A stretch of 64,000 nt of DNA from Chrysopilus asiliformis (lineage: Eukaryota; Arthropoda; Insecta; Diptera; Rhagionidae), in assembly GCA_964034945.1 (NCBI GenBank), contig OZ035961.1:58751384-58815383 (forward strand). Reading direction: 5' to 3'. A program made the translations under genes and the position numbers. Numbering within the stretch: position 1 is the stretch's first letter; every line of letters starts with the position of its first letter. Positions 22,758-34,250 of the stretch are shown one piece after another. The notes under the pieces were generated by a model, which worked only from the letters and a program-made list of their open reading frames with translations, was not told the DNA's origin and did not search any database.

Positions 22758-25700
22758 AACTCTCCCTCTACTACCAAAATGTGAGAGGGCTTAGAACAAA
22801 ATCTAACGCTTTGTATATGAACGTTCTTAGCTGTTCCTACGATGTTATCGTCCTAACTGAAACCTGGCTTATGGACTCATTTTTGAACCGCGAACTATTT
22901 CCTCCAAACTTTTATGTTCACCGTGTTGACAGAAACTCAGATAACAGTTCTTATAAGCGTGGCGGGGGAGTATTAATAGCGGTCAATGAGAACATCACTT
23001 TGCAAGAAATTCCGATGCCAAACAACCTCGAAATCGCCTGTGTAAAATTGCGGCTAAAGTCGAACATCAATATTTAAATCGTTGTTACCTACATACCTAT
23101 GCCTGCAACAACAGTTATGCAGGAAACTGTTCAAGCACTAAATCTTGTCGCTAGCCGTATGTCGACGGACGATAAACTCTTCGTGTTTGGAGATTTTAAC
23201 CTTCCTCATCTTGATTGGAGAATTTCGAAAGACGACGAAAATTGTGCAATGGCTCTAAATCCCAAATGTGAAGCGGAGTACACTATTATCGACAGTTAAA
23301 TTTAACTAGAAATTCCTTAGGACGCATTTTGGACTTAGTTTTTAGTAATGATTGCAATAATTGCATTGTCGAAGCGTGCCTAAATCCTCTCATAGACGTT
23401 GATTCTTATCATCCCGCTATTAATATATTTTATAATTGTGATTTAGAATGCGATATTTTGCCTTATAATTATTTTCACTTAAATTTTAAAAAAGCTGATT
23501 TTAATATTATTAATGATGCAATTTCAAATTATGATTGGTCTCTAGTTCTTAACTCATCTGATGTCAATCACGCAGTAAATCATTTTTATGATGTTATAAA
23601 TAATTTAATATGCTTGTTCGTCCCATATTCGTATTCCCAAAAATCTGTATCAAATCCGCCTTGGTTTGATAAGGAAACCAGAAATCTTAAAACACTAAAG
23701 AATAGAGCTTACAAAAAGTGGAGATCAACTCGACAACACGATGATTATATTTCATATAGTAGCATGCGTCGGGATCTTAAAATCTATATCCAACTACGTT
23801 ACCAAGCTTATCTTTCTGAAATTGGACAAGAATTCAAGCATAATCCTAAAAAATTTTGGTCTCATATGAATTCAATAAAAGGATGTGACGGTTATCCAAG
23901 CTACTTGTTATTCAATAATTGTTTTTCCGACGATCCTTTGGTGATATCTAATATGTTCGCTAAATTTTTTCAAAACGCGTTTACATCAAACACTGACAAA
24001 ATCGACTTTCATAACTTCACATATCTTGACTCTAGGGATAAGGTGTTCATCCCTAGTTTACATATTGACGAACAGCGCGTTATGAAGTGTCTCGAAAATC
24101 TGGACGATAGTTGTTCTTTTGGACCAGACGGTGTTCCCCCTATTTTTTTTTTAAAAAGTGTGCCTTTAGCTTGCATGTTGTTTTAACGTACTTATTCAAT
24201 TTATCATTGAACACTGCAACTTTTCCAAATTTATGGAAAAGTTCGTATACCATTCCATTACATAAGGCTGGTAACAAAACTAAAGTAGAAAATTATCGGT
24301 GTATTGCAAAACTTTCTTCTATACCGAAATTGTTTGAGTGTATAATAAATGAAGATCTATATTTTTACTGTCGCAACATCATATCCGAACATCAACACGG
24401 TTTCGTCAAAAAACTATCTACTTCGACTAATTTGTGTGAGTTCACAAATTACGTTTTTTCTTCATTTTTAAATTCCTCTCAAGTAGATACTATTTATACT
24501 GACTTTTCCAAAGCCTTTGATAAAATTGACCATAATCTATTAATTTATAAACTTCGTGTTCTGGGATCCCCAGAAAAATTGTTATTGTGGCTGTTTTCTT
24601 ATTTAACTGGACGGTCGCAATACGTTCAATTTCGATCCGCGATGTCTGATATAATACATATCCACTCTGGTATCCCACAAGGTAGCCATATTGGACCACT
24701 TTTATTTATTTTATTTGTGAATGATGTCACTTCCGTCTTAAATTATTCTCGGGTTTTAATGTTTGCTGACGACTTTAAAATTTATAAAGAAATAAGTAAT
24801 GCTAATGATACTTCTCTTTTACAACTTGACTTAAAAAATTTTTTTGTCTGGTGCAATAAAAACTTGTTAGCTTTAAATTTAACGAAGTGCAATATTATTT
24901 CATATTCTCGAAAACAAACACCTATCATTTTTGACTACAGTATTAATTATACAACTTTGACTAAAGTCAGTTTTATCAAAGACCTTGGTGTAATTTTAGA
25001 CAGTAAGCTTACATTTGATCTTCATCGCGAATTCGTCATCAATAAAGCAAATAAGTCCCAATTCACACGACAAGTTTTTTGATTCATCAATCACGGCTAT
25101 TCTCTTTTAAACATCCACGAATCATTCACGGCCATTTACACGATGAATGTTTTGACGTGCGTCTTTTTGACGTTTATGAAAGTTTTTGTCGTAAATGAAC
25201 ATGAGCGAATACAAATGAGAGCAAAAGGGAATAGAGAAAACGGACTTGCAATAACTTTTGGTGAATCAAAAGTTGGTGATTGACCAAATTTTCGCCCTTC
25301 CTACATCTCGCCCTTCTTGCCATCGTTTGGCCGAGACGTGAATCAAAAAACTTATCGTGTGAATCCGGACTAAAATGCTCGCTCTGGTCAAACGATTTTC
25401 ATCAGGTCTTCAAGACCCTTTTTCTACCTTAGCTCTGTATAACAGTTATGTGAGACCAATTTTGGAATATGCATGTGTTGTTTGGTCACCTTTTTGTATC
25501 AGTCATGTTCGTAGACTTGAGTCTGTTCGAAAAAGATTTGTAAGATTCGCATTGAGACGTTTGCCATGGAGAGATCATTATAACCTTCCGCCGTATGAAG
25601 AACGCTTGTTATTACTAAATTTGCAATCACTTTTAAAAAGACGAGAAATAATTCAAAGTTTGTTTATTTTTAAAATTTTAACTAATGAAATTGATTCTCC

Positions 25701-25893
25701 AAACATACTCTCAATACTCAATATTAATATAAAACCTCGTAATACACGGCAATTTAATTTCTTCTATAATAATTTCTCCAAGACGAATTATGGGAAAAAT
25801 ATGCATATTTCTTCGATGTGTAATATTTTTAATAAAAATTTTAACAAAATTGACTTTAATATGTCATCAGATGTGTTAAGAAAAAATTTATAA
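22758..25893 (+). pseudogene. Non-LTR ORF2: endonuclease and reverse transcriptase
   Basis: Begins SLYYQNVRGLRTKSN, the start of the AP endonuclease domain; VLTETWLMDS and FGDFNLPHLDW follow. RT motifs: KLFECIINEDL, YTDFSKAFDKIDHNLL, SGIPQGSHIGPLLF and the catalytic MFADDFKIY. The C-terminal region YNSYVRPILEYACVVW is typical of Jockey/CR1 elements. Breaks: TAA at ~23076, a 1-base loss near 23297, a frameshift in the T run near 24145, and the MITE 25055-25370, whose removal restores the frame. Inactive as assembled. Confidence 0.9.
25055..25370. mobile_element. 316-bp Tourist-like MITE (PIF/Harbinger)
   Basis: Ends GTCCCAATTCACACGACAAG and, inverted, GTCCGGATTCACACGATAAG, with TAA at 25052-25054 and 25371-25373. 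Removing it and one TAA rejoins the ORF2 frame as NKANKMLALVKR. The 3-bp TAA target is typical of PIF/Harbinger MITEs. Confidence 0.85.
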
Positions 25894-26006
25894 AATTGTT
25901 AAAACTAAATCTACTATAATTTTGTTGTTTTTATTGCATTTTAACTTTAATTTGTATAGTCTATGAGAACTGCTCTGTATGGCTGATAGTAAATAAATAA
26001 AATAAG

Positions 26007-27936
26007 TTATAGTATTCAGACGATATACTTTGATTTCTTCAGATGGGTCATCTCTCCAGAGTATTAGTTGGAAATTGCGATCTTCATCGTCTAACATGAT
26101 CTGCCTATACATTTTCTCGATGTCAGCCGTGAAAACGTATCGTTTCAGTCGAAATCTTATGAGTACGTTGAACAGTTCTTCCTGTATTGCCGGGCCGGTG
26201 TGCAGCACATCGTTTAGCGAGTAATTTGTCGACGTCTTTGCAGATGCATCGAAAACCACTCGAAGCTTTGTGGTGCTACTATCGGGCTTTAAAACGCAAT
26301 GATGTGGTAAAAAAAAGGTGTTGTTGTGGGATGCTTTTGCGATCAATGGCTTCCATATGACAAAGTTGTATATACTCTTTGATGAATTTGCTGTATTCTT
26401 TCTTTATTGTTGAGTTTTTCTCTAGCTTCTTCTCTAAAGCCAGAAAATGTCGGATAGCGATGTCCTCTGATTTCCCCAAATTTGTTGAGGCATGTTGAAA
26501 CGGAAGTTTGACCAGGAACCTTCCTTCTGGATTTCTCTTATACGTTGCATTTATTTATTTATTTACGATTTACGATATAACTACAGTACAGAAAAAAAAA
26601 TTCCATTTACACTATAGCTCTAAATACTTAAAATTTTGTTTTTGACAGATGTTTTAAAATTTAAATAACTGCAGTCAAAAGAACCAAATTGGAACAAATC
26701 ATGGTTTCGTTGCAATCTAATAATTGGAGAATTATAATATATGTTGCTCGTAGTACCCTGTGGCATAAATATGTTTTTATTTCTGGAATTGAAAGTTGGA
26801 ACTCTTATTATTATATCTTGTCGTAATGAAGTTGAAAGTAGATCGTGCATGACTTTAAAAAGTGTACATTCGTCAAGACAAATTCGACGTTTTTCAAGAG
26901 ACTGCATGTGGAGATGCTCTAATCTTCTTTTATAATTCAAATCTTTTTTATTTATTCTTAATAGGACACTTTTAGTGAATTTCCTCTGAACAGATTCAAT
27001 AGTTAATTTGTGATTTTCGTTATAAGGATTCCATACAACCGAGCAATATTCTAGTATGCTTTTTACTAAAGAATTATAAAGTAAAATACTTGTATTCATG
27101 TTGTTTAGAGACATTGAAGTACGCAAAATAAATCCAGACATACGATAAGCTCTGGTAGATATATCAGTATAATGATTGTCGAAATTAAGTTTTGGATCAA
27201 AGGTCACACCAAGATCTTTAATACTAGTTACTTGTTGTAGTACAGCGTTATTAATATAATAGTCAAAATTAAAAGGATATCTTTTCAATGTGTACGTCAT
27301 TTTAAAACACTTATTGACATTAAGAACAAGGTCATTAGAATGACACCAACGCGACAGGACTTCTATATCATTTTGTAATAAATTAACATCTAACACAGAT
27401 TTAATCTCTCTGAATATTTTGAGGTCGTCAGCAAACATTAAAAATGGTGAAGTCAGAAAATGTGATACGTCATTTATATAAAATAAGAATAGTAAAGGTC
27501 CTAGAGTAGATCCTTGAGGTACTCCTGATTTCGGACTGAAACTGGGAGATTTAAAGCCGTTAAATAAGACTCGCATTTGTCTGTCTTGTAAGTATGACTG
27601 TAACCACTCAAGTAGCTGGCCGGATATACCATATTTTGTCATTTTAGCTAAAAGTATGTTGTGGTTAACATTGTCAAACGCCTTAGAAAAGTCAGTGTAT
27701 ATGGTATCTATTTGACCATGAGATTCAAATATTTTGGCAATAAAATTTGTAAATTCGAGTAAGTTACTTGTCGTCGATTTCTTCTTTATAAATCCGTGTT
27801 GTTGTTCCGTTATATTTATAGCAAGTTTATCATAGAAGACTTGGTGGATAAGGCTTTCAAAGATTTTACTGAACCCTGATAAAATACTTATTGGACGATA
27901 ATTAAAAAAATCTTCACATTTTTGTTCATGTGGAGT
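26007..27936 (-). pseudogene. pol: BEL reverse transcriptase, N-terminal half, split by a non-LTR insert
   Basis: The segment 27936-27901 encodes PHEQKCEDFF. After the insert 26552-27900 the chain resumes NATYKRNPEGRFLVKLPF. Then come the BEL RT motifs LRVVFDASAKTSTNYSLND, FTADIEKMYRQI (catalytic Asp) and FQLILWRDDPSEEIKVYRLN. A frameshift lies near 26345 where two open frames overlap. At 26006 the chain is cut by the element 18568-26001 and goes on, in frame, with ITYGTASASYL at 18562. Confidence 0.9.
26552..27900 (-). mobile_element. 5'-truncated non-LTR retrotransposon, RT part only
   Basis: Inserted in BEL RT between EDFF and NATYK, with ATT at 26549-26551 and 27901-27903. The frame from 27900 to 26620 is uninterrupted, about 427 codons. 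It begins in the RT (NYRPISILSGFSKIFE) and includes YTDFSKAFDNVNHNILL, SGVPQGSTLGPLLF, MFADDLKIF and VKSILEYCSVVWNPY. The tail (minus strand) ends in AAATAAATAAATG. Jockey/CR1-like; the endonuclease and ORF1 were lost by 5' truncation. The host BEL frame happens to read straight into it from the right. An undamaged frame suggests a fairly recent insertion. Confidence 0.92.
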
Positions 27937-27978
27937 CATCGAATGTTTGGTAGTTTCGACTTCCTCAATGGTCCAAAA

Positions 27979-28632
27979 CTACTGTAATTGATCTTCGATA
28001 CTGTCGCAATTCTCTGCAAGACCGATGCCACAGAATTGTGCTGGAGCATTGGATGATGTGGCCTTACCCAATACAATCCATCCGAGGGTTGTGTTCTGCA
28101 ATGTTGGTAAATCTGCGCCAATCTTCATCTGCCCGATTGTCATTAACTCGCTGTAAATTTCCGCGCCGAGTAACAAATCAATGGACTTAGACTTATAGAA
28201 TTCTTTGTCGGCGAGTTGCATGTTTTGGGGAATTGGCCATTGCTTCGCCTGAATGTCTTTTGTTGGCTGGTATGACGCTATCTGCGGAAGAACAAAAGCC
28301 TCTATGTTCGCTGTGTAGTTGGTCACAAGTGATTTAATTTTTATGTTGACTCTACGTTGAATTTTGACTTGATGATCTCCGATGCCAGCCAATTGTAAGT
28401 GCTCCATCTCCGCCTTGACTCCCAAACTTTTGTAAAGGTTCTCTGTTACGAAGTTAAGTTGGGATCCGGAGTCCAACAGGGCACGACAATTTATCTTCTG
28501 ACTACTTCTATTGTAGACGTGGACAGAAGCTATTGCAAGAAACACAAAGTGTGCGTTTGTTTCTTGTAGGTTTCGGATCAATAGATTCGTAGCCGTACCT
28601 TGTCCTTGAGATGATGGACTGATCTGAGCAAC
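27979..28632 (-). pseudogene. pol: BEL aspartic protease region
   Basis: Resumes left of the composite insert, at AGVAQISPSSQ. The protease site is ALLDSGSQLNFV, the usual D-S-G of BEL proteases (DUF1758/peptidase A17 type), followed by IDLLLGAEIYSELM and TTLGWIVLGK. A TAG at 27979 interrupts what would otherwise continue in frame as FWTIEEVETT into the RT N-terminus, so a single stop separates the two. Confidence 0.9.
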
Positions 28633-28867
28633 GCCAGCACAGTTTACTTACTATAGTTAAGAATCGAGGAACAAAATCCACGGTTAAATTAGAGCAGGAA
28701 CGCCTGCAATAATGCTATTTCAATTTTTCTGTAGCTACAGAAATTGCTTTCGTATGCGCGTAGTTGAATTTGAATAGTGCTGCCATAACTCATTTTGGTT
28801 AAATGTTTTTTTTAATAAAAAATTGCAATTTATAATCGTAGTAATGTTAATGCACATTTAATATACA

Positions 28868-29230
28868 GTCAAAGTCCTCTAACTCGAAATCCCTATAATT
28901 CGAATTTTCCTCTAACTCGAATTTTTTAACCTTTTTTTGCGCTCCCTTCAATTTTTCTTTAAAAAATAACTCTCTAAGTCGAAATTCCTCTAACTCGAAG
29001 CGATTTTGGAGCTTTTTGGTCTATTTTAATTCCTCTAAGTCGAAATAAAACACAAAATATGCTCCATTGAAACGTTGCAATCTGCAATTGAGATGACTTC
29101 TAATGTTCCCGATGAGATACAATCCACTTTGTTCAAAATTCAAAAATTTTGGAAGTGCGAAAATGTTACCGCGAAATCTTAATCTAAAATAACGGATTTC
29201 TATACACAATAAAGAACGATGCACGATTTT
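28868..29230. repeat. Pogo/Tigger-like terminus with CTCTAACTCGAA repeats
   Basis: Begins TACAGTCAAAGTCCTCTAAC, close to the CAGT...AACCTCGATAACTCGAA style of pogo/Tigger ends after a TA target. CTCTAACTCGAA or TCTAAGTCGAA occurs at least five times, and again at 30332 in CTCTAACTCGAAACGATTTT. The matching right end was not found. Confidence 0.5.
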
Positions 29231-30143
29231 GCCCCTAAACTAACTTTTGAACCCGTGTAGTTTTCACTTTGGTTGAGGAATTTTTGGAAAGGGCACAGTC
29301 TCTAATGTGATCCATATAATATATAAACCATATTATTATGTTTTCAAGAGTCAACGAATTGCAGGGGTAGGTGAGGGGTTAACGAACTTTCTCGTGATTT
29401 TTAATGGCATGATTTATGTGAAACATAACAAAAGCTATAATTGCCAATCTGGCAATCATTGGAGACCCGTATGGTGATATTCGTATCAAAATTCGAACAG
29501 TTGTACCAAAATTCCCCTTTGAAGTCAAACTTTCCAATAAGATTTTTTAAAATTTATTCCAATCGGATTTTGATGTATGGGAGTTTTATGTAGAATCATA
29601 TCCTAAATAACTTTTGTTCTTCCACTTTTTTGATAAGATGTACCGTTTTTGAGATATTCGCAAAAAACGTTTTCGTTCGTATGGGGGGTACCCCCCCTAA
29701 TGGTCCATTTTTGCCCACTAACGAACTTAGCCTCACATTTTACGAAAAACGAATCTGCGCAAAATTTCAAGTCTCTAGCTCAATCCGTGCGCCCGCAATC
29801 CGCGCCACAGACGGACAGACAGACGGACGGACAGACAGACAGACAGACGGACGGACGGACATGCTAAATTCAACTTTTTTCATCATTCTAAACACACTGG
29901 TGTAATTCATTTTTGTGTGCGATGACGAGATCTTGGCGTTACAAACGGTAAGGCAAAGTTAATATACCCTTTGGTTTCACCATACGGGTATAAAAATCAC
30001 GAGAAAGTTCGTTAACCCTCACCATCCCCCTGCAATTCGGTGGATCTTGAAGCCATATATGAATGAAACTAAAGACTGTGCCCTTTTCAAAAATTATTCA
30101 ACTAAAGTGAAAACTACACGGGTTCAAAAGTTAACCCAGGGGC
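29231..30143. mobile_element. Foldback MITE around a GTCY-microsatellite element (copy A1)
   Basis: Arms of ~175 bp: left (GCCCCTAAACTAACTTTTGA) runs 29231-29405; right, inverted, runs 29990-30143. Both share AACCCGTGTAGTTTTCACTT and AACGAACTTTCTCGTGATTT. The core (29421-29997) begins AACATAACAAAAGCTATAAT and ends CCATACGGGTATAAAAA. It includes a GACAGACGGACG-type (GTCY)n array at 29810-29862. It is the inverted relative of copies at 37605 and 44385. GTCY arrays mark DINE-1/mini-me-type Helentron derivatives of flies. Confidence 0.75.
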
Positions 30144-30398
30144 ACGAAAAATGCTATTTATTGCATGGTTCTGTATCCCTTATGCATCTACCTTAAAACA
30201 GCTAGAAGCTGGTATTTAATTTTTTATTTTGTGATAATTTATTTTGTTTTTTGTTGTTTTTAGCTTGTTTTAAAAACTTATAAAAACGATTAAATATACA
30301 TATATGTACATGTATTTAAAAAAAAATTCAATTTCTCTAACTCGAAACGATTTTGATGGCAGCAGCTTTGAGTGCTTTAATTGTATTGTTTTGGTTTT

Positions 30399-31213
30399 CT
30401 AATAATTTTCCAAATCATCTTCAGTTTGTGTAGAGGCATTTTTTCTCTCACATTGTCCACTTTCATTGAACTGAAAATATGGCATAATTTGTGTTTGAGA
30501 ACTGGTGCAAGGTTCATTTAAATGTTGCTTATCTAGAGATACGCCTTGAGAAATATCATAAAAATAATCAAATTCACAGCAATTTTCTGTTTCCATGCTT
30601 GTACTTTTGGAGTTATCAGATGTCTAATTTTCATTAAAAAATAAACAAAAAATAAAATTATTTTCATATTCTGCCGTTTATGTTAAAAAGCTTATGTTCA
30701 GGAACAAGAAAATAAGCTTTTGTGATGTTTATAGAGGTTACTAAAAGAATATTAAAGATATCTTACGTCAAGAACTGAAGACAATAAAATTACAGGAAAA
30801 GCTTTCTTTTTAAGGCGATTAGATGAACCAAACATGCTCTTCTCAAAATGAATCTCGCAGACACGGTTCATTCCCATGTTTTCTTTTTCTAAGAAATCTT
30901 GGCGATTGATAGAATTGAGCCAAATTTGCTTTCTATAACAAAATACATCATTTAATGTTTGCATTATATGTTATAATGAAATTATTAGAGATACAATTTT
31001 ATAATTTTAACTTATTTGCAAACAAATTGCATCTTGAAATTCAAAGAAAACCTTACGTATTGGCATTACTGAAATGCATTGACAGTTCGAATTCAAAAAA
31101 ATCGAGTGCGAAAAAAAATGTGATAGTTTTGTAAAAAAAAATTTCCTGTTTGGATTTTTCTTGCTATCCGCTTCACATGCCTTAACAAGGCATTTCATGT
31201 ATGTTGTGGGCAT
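30399..31213 (-). pseudogene. THAP-domain gene, three exons, probable P-superfamily transposase N-terminus
   Basis: Exon 1 from the ATG at 31213 gives MPTTYMKCLVKACEADSKKN, the first two zinc Cys of a THAP finger. Exon 2, after a TTTGTTATAG acceptor near 30935 and before GTAAGA near 30764, supplies the THAP Trp (KQIWLNSINR), RVCEIHFEKSMF (Cys and His) and KKKAFPVIL (the AVPTIF-like end). Exon 3 (to 30399) encodes NASTQTEDDLENY and stops. No catalytic domain follows. THAP fingers bind DNA; they occur in P-element transposases and in host proteins. Its place inside a TE, beside a foldback, favours the transposase. The exon 1 donor is unclear. Confidence 0.6.
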
Positions 31214-31376
31214 CTTTTTCCTTAAAAAATCCTTTGGAAATCGCTAAATTTTGAAGTTTTTAGAAGGTATTTCAATTGTTGATTTTCTTCTGGCTTGAAT
31301 TTTTGGTTACAAATGTAAACAAAACTCCGGAGTTTTATATTGGAGTTCGTGTCGTTTGTTAAATTTTGTGTAAAGG

Positions 31377-33911
31377 CGAAACCAGCGAGATATAAGAAGC
31401 CACGAACTCGGGAAAGTTACACACACATATATACCTACAAGTAGTCGGAAGGGGTGTTTTGAATTTCGTTAATATTTTGAGAACGGTACGAGATAATTAT
31501 TTACAGTAAAAGGCAAAAATGCAGAAAACTCAATGATCTATCATATTTATTATACAACATACTTGTAAGAAATAGTTTTTGTCAAAAAAGTAAAAAACAA
31601 AAAAAAATTTTTTTTTAAATGTCACTGTTTTGGTAATTTCCGGCTAGAATATATTTTTTAAAATACGATATGTTAAGGCTACTTAATAAACTGACACCTG
31701 AAGAACATTTTCCTCTCAAATAAATCGTTTGGAAAACTTCAAATATAATTATTATTGCACAGGTCATGAAAAACACCGAACGCAATCACCCATAATTAAG
31801 TGCAAGTGCATTTTCTTTGCGAATGGCCACAAATGCATATAATTTCTTTTAATTTTGCAACCCGTAAACTAATTTCACTAAATATCACTTTGTTCACTAG
31901 ACTTTACCAGCTATTTATTGCCAATTCCCCTAAATTTTATATTTTGTGAACTGACAAAAATTAATCTAGCCATTTCATATTGAACTCACGGTACAATTTT
32001 ACTTTACTGGAATCCGAGGGATTGCCAAAAACGCACTTTCACTAGAACAATTTGTGGTCACAAACCTCATAAAAGTGGTTTGAAATGACTGCTGACGCTG
32101 TTTTAATTACAAAATTTCATTTTAAAATTTTCATATAACCTCACTTTTCTGACGAAAACAAACTTTAGCTACAAACCAATTTTACTGGAAATTGGAGCGG
32201 AAAAACTTTTCAGCCTCACCTCGCTTTTTCCCGCCCCACTTCAGCGGTCATTTTAAACCACTTTTATGAGGTCTGTGACCTCAAATGGTCTAATTTGGGG
32301 TCCTCGGATCCTCGCAATTCGTCGCATTCCGGTAAAGTAAAATTATTCCGAACTCACTTTGTCGGCCAAGAAAAACACAGTAAAATCACGGAAAACAGTA
32401 GTTTATCACTAATATCTAATAATAAATACGAGTTTGTTACGAAATACTTGCACTTATTTTTGGGCGAAAATATATTATTATTTACCTAAAACGCGATATA
32501 AAATTAAAGTTGCGATTTCCTCCCGACGAAACAATGCATAATAGCGCGAACAATGACAAGTGACTAAATCACCGACTACTTACTCATACATGTCCGATTT
32601 ACTTTCGGGGCTTTCTACCAATACTCTCGCAGGTTTTGCTTTGCTTTACCAAAACCTGCGAGAGTATTGGTAGAAAGCCCCGAAAGTAAATCGGACATGT
32701 ATGAGTAAGTAGTCGGTGATTTAGTCACTTGTCATTGTTCGCGCTATTATGCATTGTTTCGTCGGGAGGAAATCGCAACTTTAATTTTATATCGCGTTTT
32801 AGGTAAATAATAATATATTTTCGCCCAAAAATAAGTGCAAGTATTTCGTAACAAACTCGTATTTATTATTAGATATTAGTGATAAACTACTGTTTTCCGT
32901 GATTTTACTGTGTTTTTCTTGGCCGACAAAGTGAGTTCGGAATAATTTTACTTTACCGGAATGCGACGAATTGCGAGGATCCGAGGACCCCAAATTAGAC
33001 AATTTGAGGTCACAGACCTCATAAAAGTGGTTTAAAATGACCGCTGAAGTGGGGCGGGAAAAAGCGAGGTGAGGCTGAAAAGTTTTTCCGCTCCAATTTC
33101 CAGTAAAATTGGTTTGTAGCTAAAGTTTGTTTTCGTCAGAAAAGTGAGGTTATATGAAAATTTTAAAATGAAATTTTGTAATTAAAACAGCGTCAGCAGT
33201 CATTTCAAACCACTTTTATGAGGTTTGTGACCACAAATTGTTCTAGTGAAAGTGCGTTTTTGGCAATCCCTCGGATTCCAGTAAAGTAAAATTGTACCGT
33301 GAGTTCAATATGAAATGGCTAGATTAATTTTTGTCAGTTCACAAAATATAAAATTTAGGGGAATTGGCAATAAATAGCTGGTAAAGTCTAGTGAACAAAG
33401 TGATATTTAGTGAAATTAGTTTACGGGTTGCAAAATTAAAAGAAATTATATGCATTTGTGGCCATTCGCAAAGAAAATGCACTTGCACTTAATTATGGGT
33501 GATTGCGTTCGGTGTTTTTCATGACCTGTGCAATAATAATTATATTTGAAGTTTTCCAAACGATTTATTTGAGAGGAAAATGTTTTTCAGGTGTCAGTTT
33601 ATTAAGTAGCCTTAACATATCGTATTTTAAAAAATATATTCTAGCCGGAAATTACCAAAACAGTGACATTTTAAAAAAATTTTTTTTTTGTTTTTTACTT
33701 TTTTGACAAAAACTATTTCTTACAAGTATGTTGTATAATAAATATGATAGATCATTGAGTTTTCTGCATTTTTGCCTTTTACTGTAAATAATTATCTCGT
33801 ACCGTTCTCAAAATATTAACGAAATTCAAAACACCCCTTCCGACTACTTGTAAGTATATATGTGTGTGTAACTTTCCCGAGTTCGTGGCTTCTTATATCT
33901 CGCTGGTTTCG
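31377..33911. mobile_element. 2535-bp near-perfect foldback with 7-bp duplication, Galileo-like
   Basis: Arms 31377-32638 and 32650-33911 pair base by base about an 11-base loop (centre 32644). The element is thus 1262 bp of arm, loop, and the same arm inverted. The ends are CGAAACC...GGTTTCG and GTAAAGG occurs on both sides (31370-31376 and 33912-33918). The arms are not identical: a C/T difference near 31432, another near 32287, and unequal A/T runs near 31600. Long arms with a 7-bp target are the signature of Galileo-type foldbacks (P superfamily). Both arms carry the same short ORF (32295-32489 and 33002-32799), with no recognised domain. Confidence 0.88.
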
Positions 33912-34250
33912 GTAAAGGTTGTCCAAAACAAAGACGATTTTTGTTTGTATAAAATTTGTGACTTTACACATTTTTGTAACTAAAAATGAGTTTTTGGGTA
34001 AAATAAAATAAATTTTCAAAGATTTTACGCATTATTTCGAGAAAGTTTGTGTGTCTTTGGCTTCAATTATTTATTAAAATTTTGTGAGTGATATTTTCAT
34101 TTTTTTGCGTTATTTATTTAGAAAGTTAAACCCTGCATAAAATTGATAATTTTTTACATAAAATTGATAATTTTTTGTCACTTTCATGCATTCCATTTGA
34201 ATGTGAAGGAGTGAACATGAAAATATAATGTCGGGTTATTGTTTCTGTGT

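Larger units (their letters stand above)
18568..26001 (+). mobile_element. Non-LTR retrotransposon (Jockey/CR1-like) with PHD-type ORF1
   Basis: Inserted in BEL RT. ATAAG flanks both ends (18563-18567 and 26002-26006), and removing the insert plus one copy rejoins the RT frame. The 5' end is AAATCGAGTTGATCGTTG and the 3' tail AAATAAATAAAATAA. Two ORFs are present: ORF1 with a zinc finger and an RRM-like part, ORF2 with endonuclease and RT. Five DNA transposons sit inside it (18887, 19226, 20209, 21153 and 25055). Its own sequence is about 3.9 kb once they are removed. Confidence 0.92.

Noticed and set aside
29630..29905. Overlapping plus ORFs across the GACAGACGGACG array, and the similar ones at 37697 and 44475
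   Set aside because: The tetranucleotide array is open in several frames; the same peptides appear in each repeat copy without a conserved start or domain.
32295..33002. Identical 62-67-codon ORFs in both foldback arms as a gene
   Set aside because: They are one arm sequence seen twice; no domain, start context or splice signal supports expression.
31377..33911. Palindrome as an assembly artefact
   Set aside because: The arms carry several differences and a 7-bp duplication flanks the unit, neither of which a false mirror join would give. A read check is still advisable.
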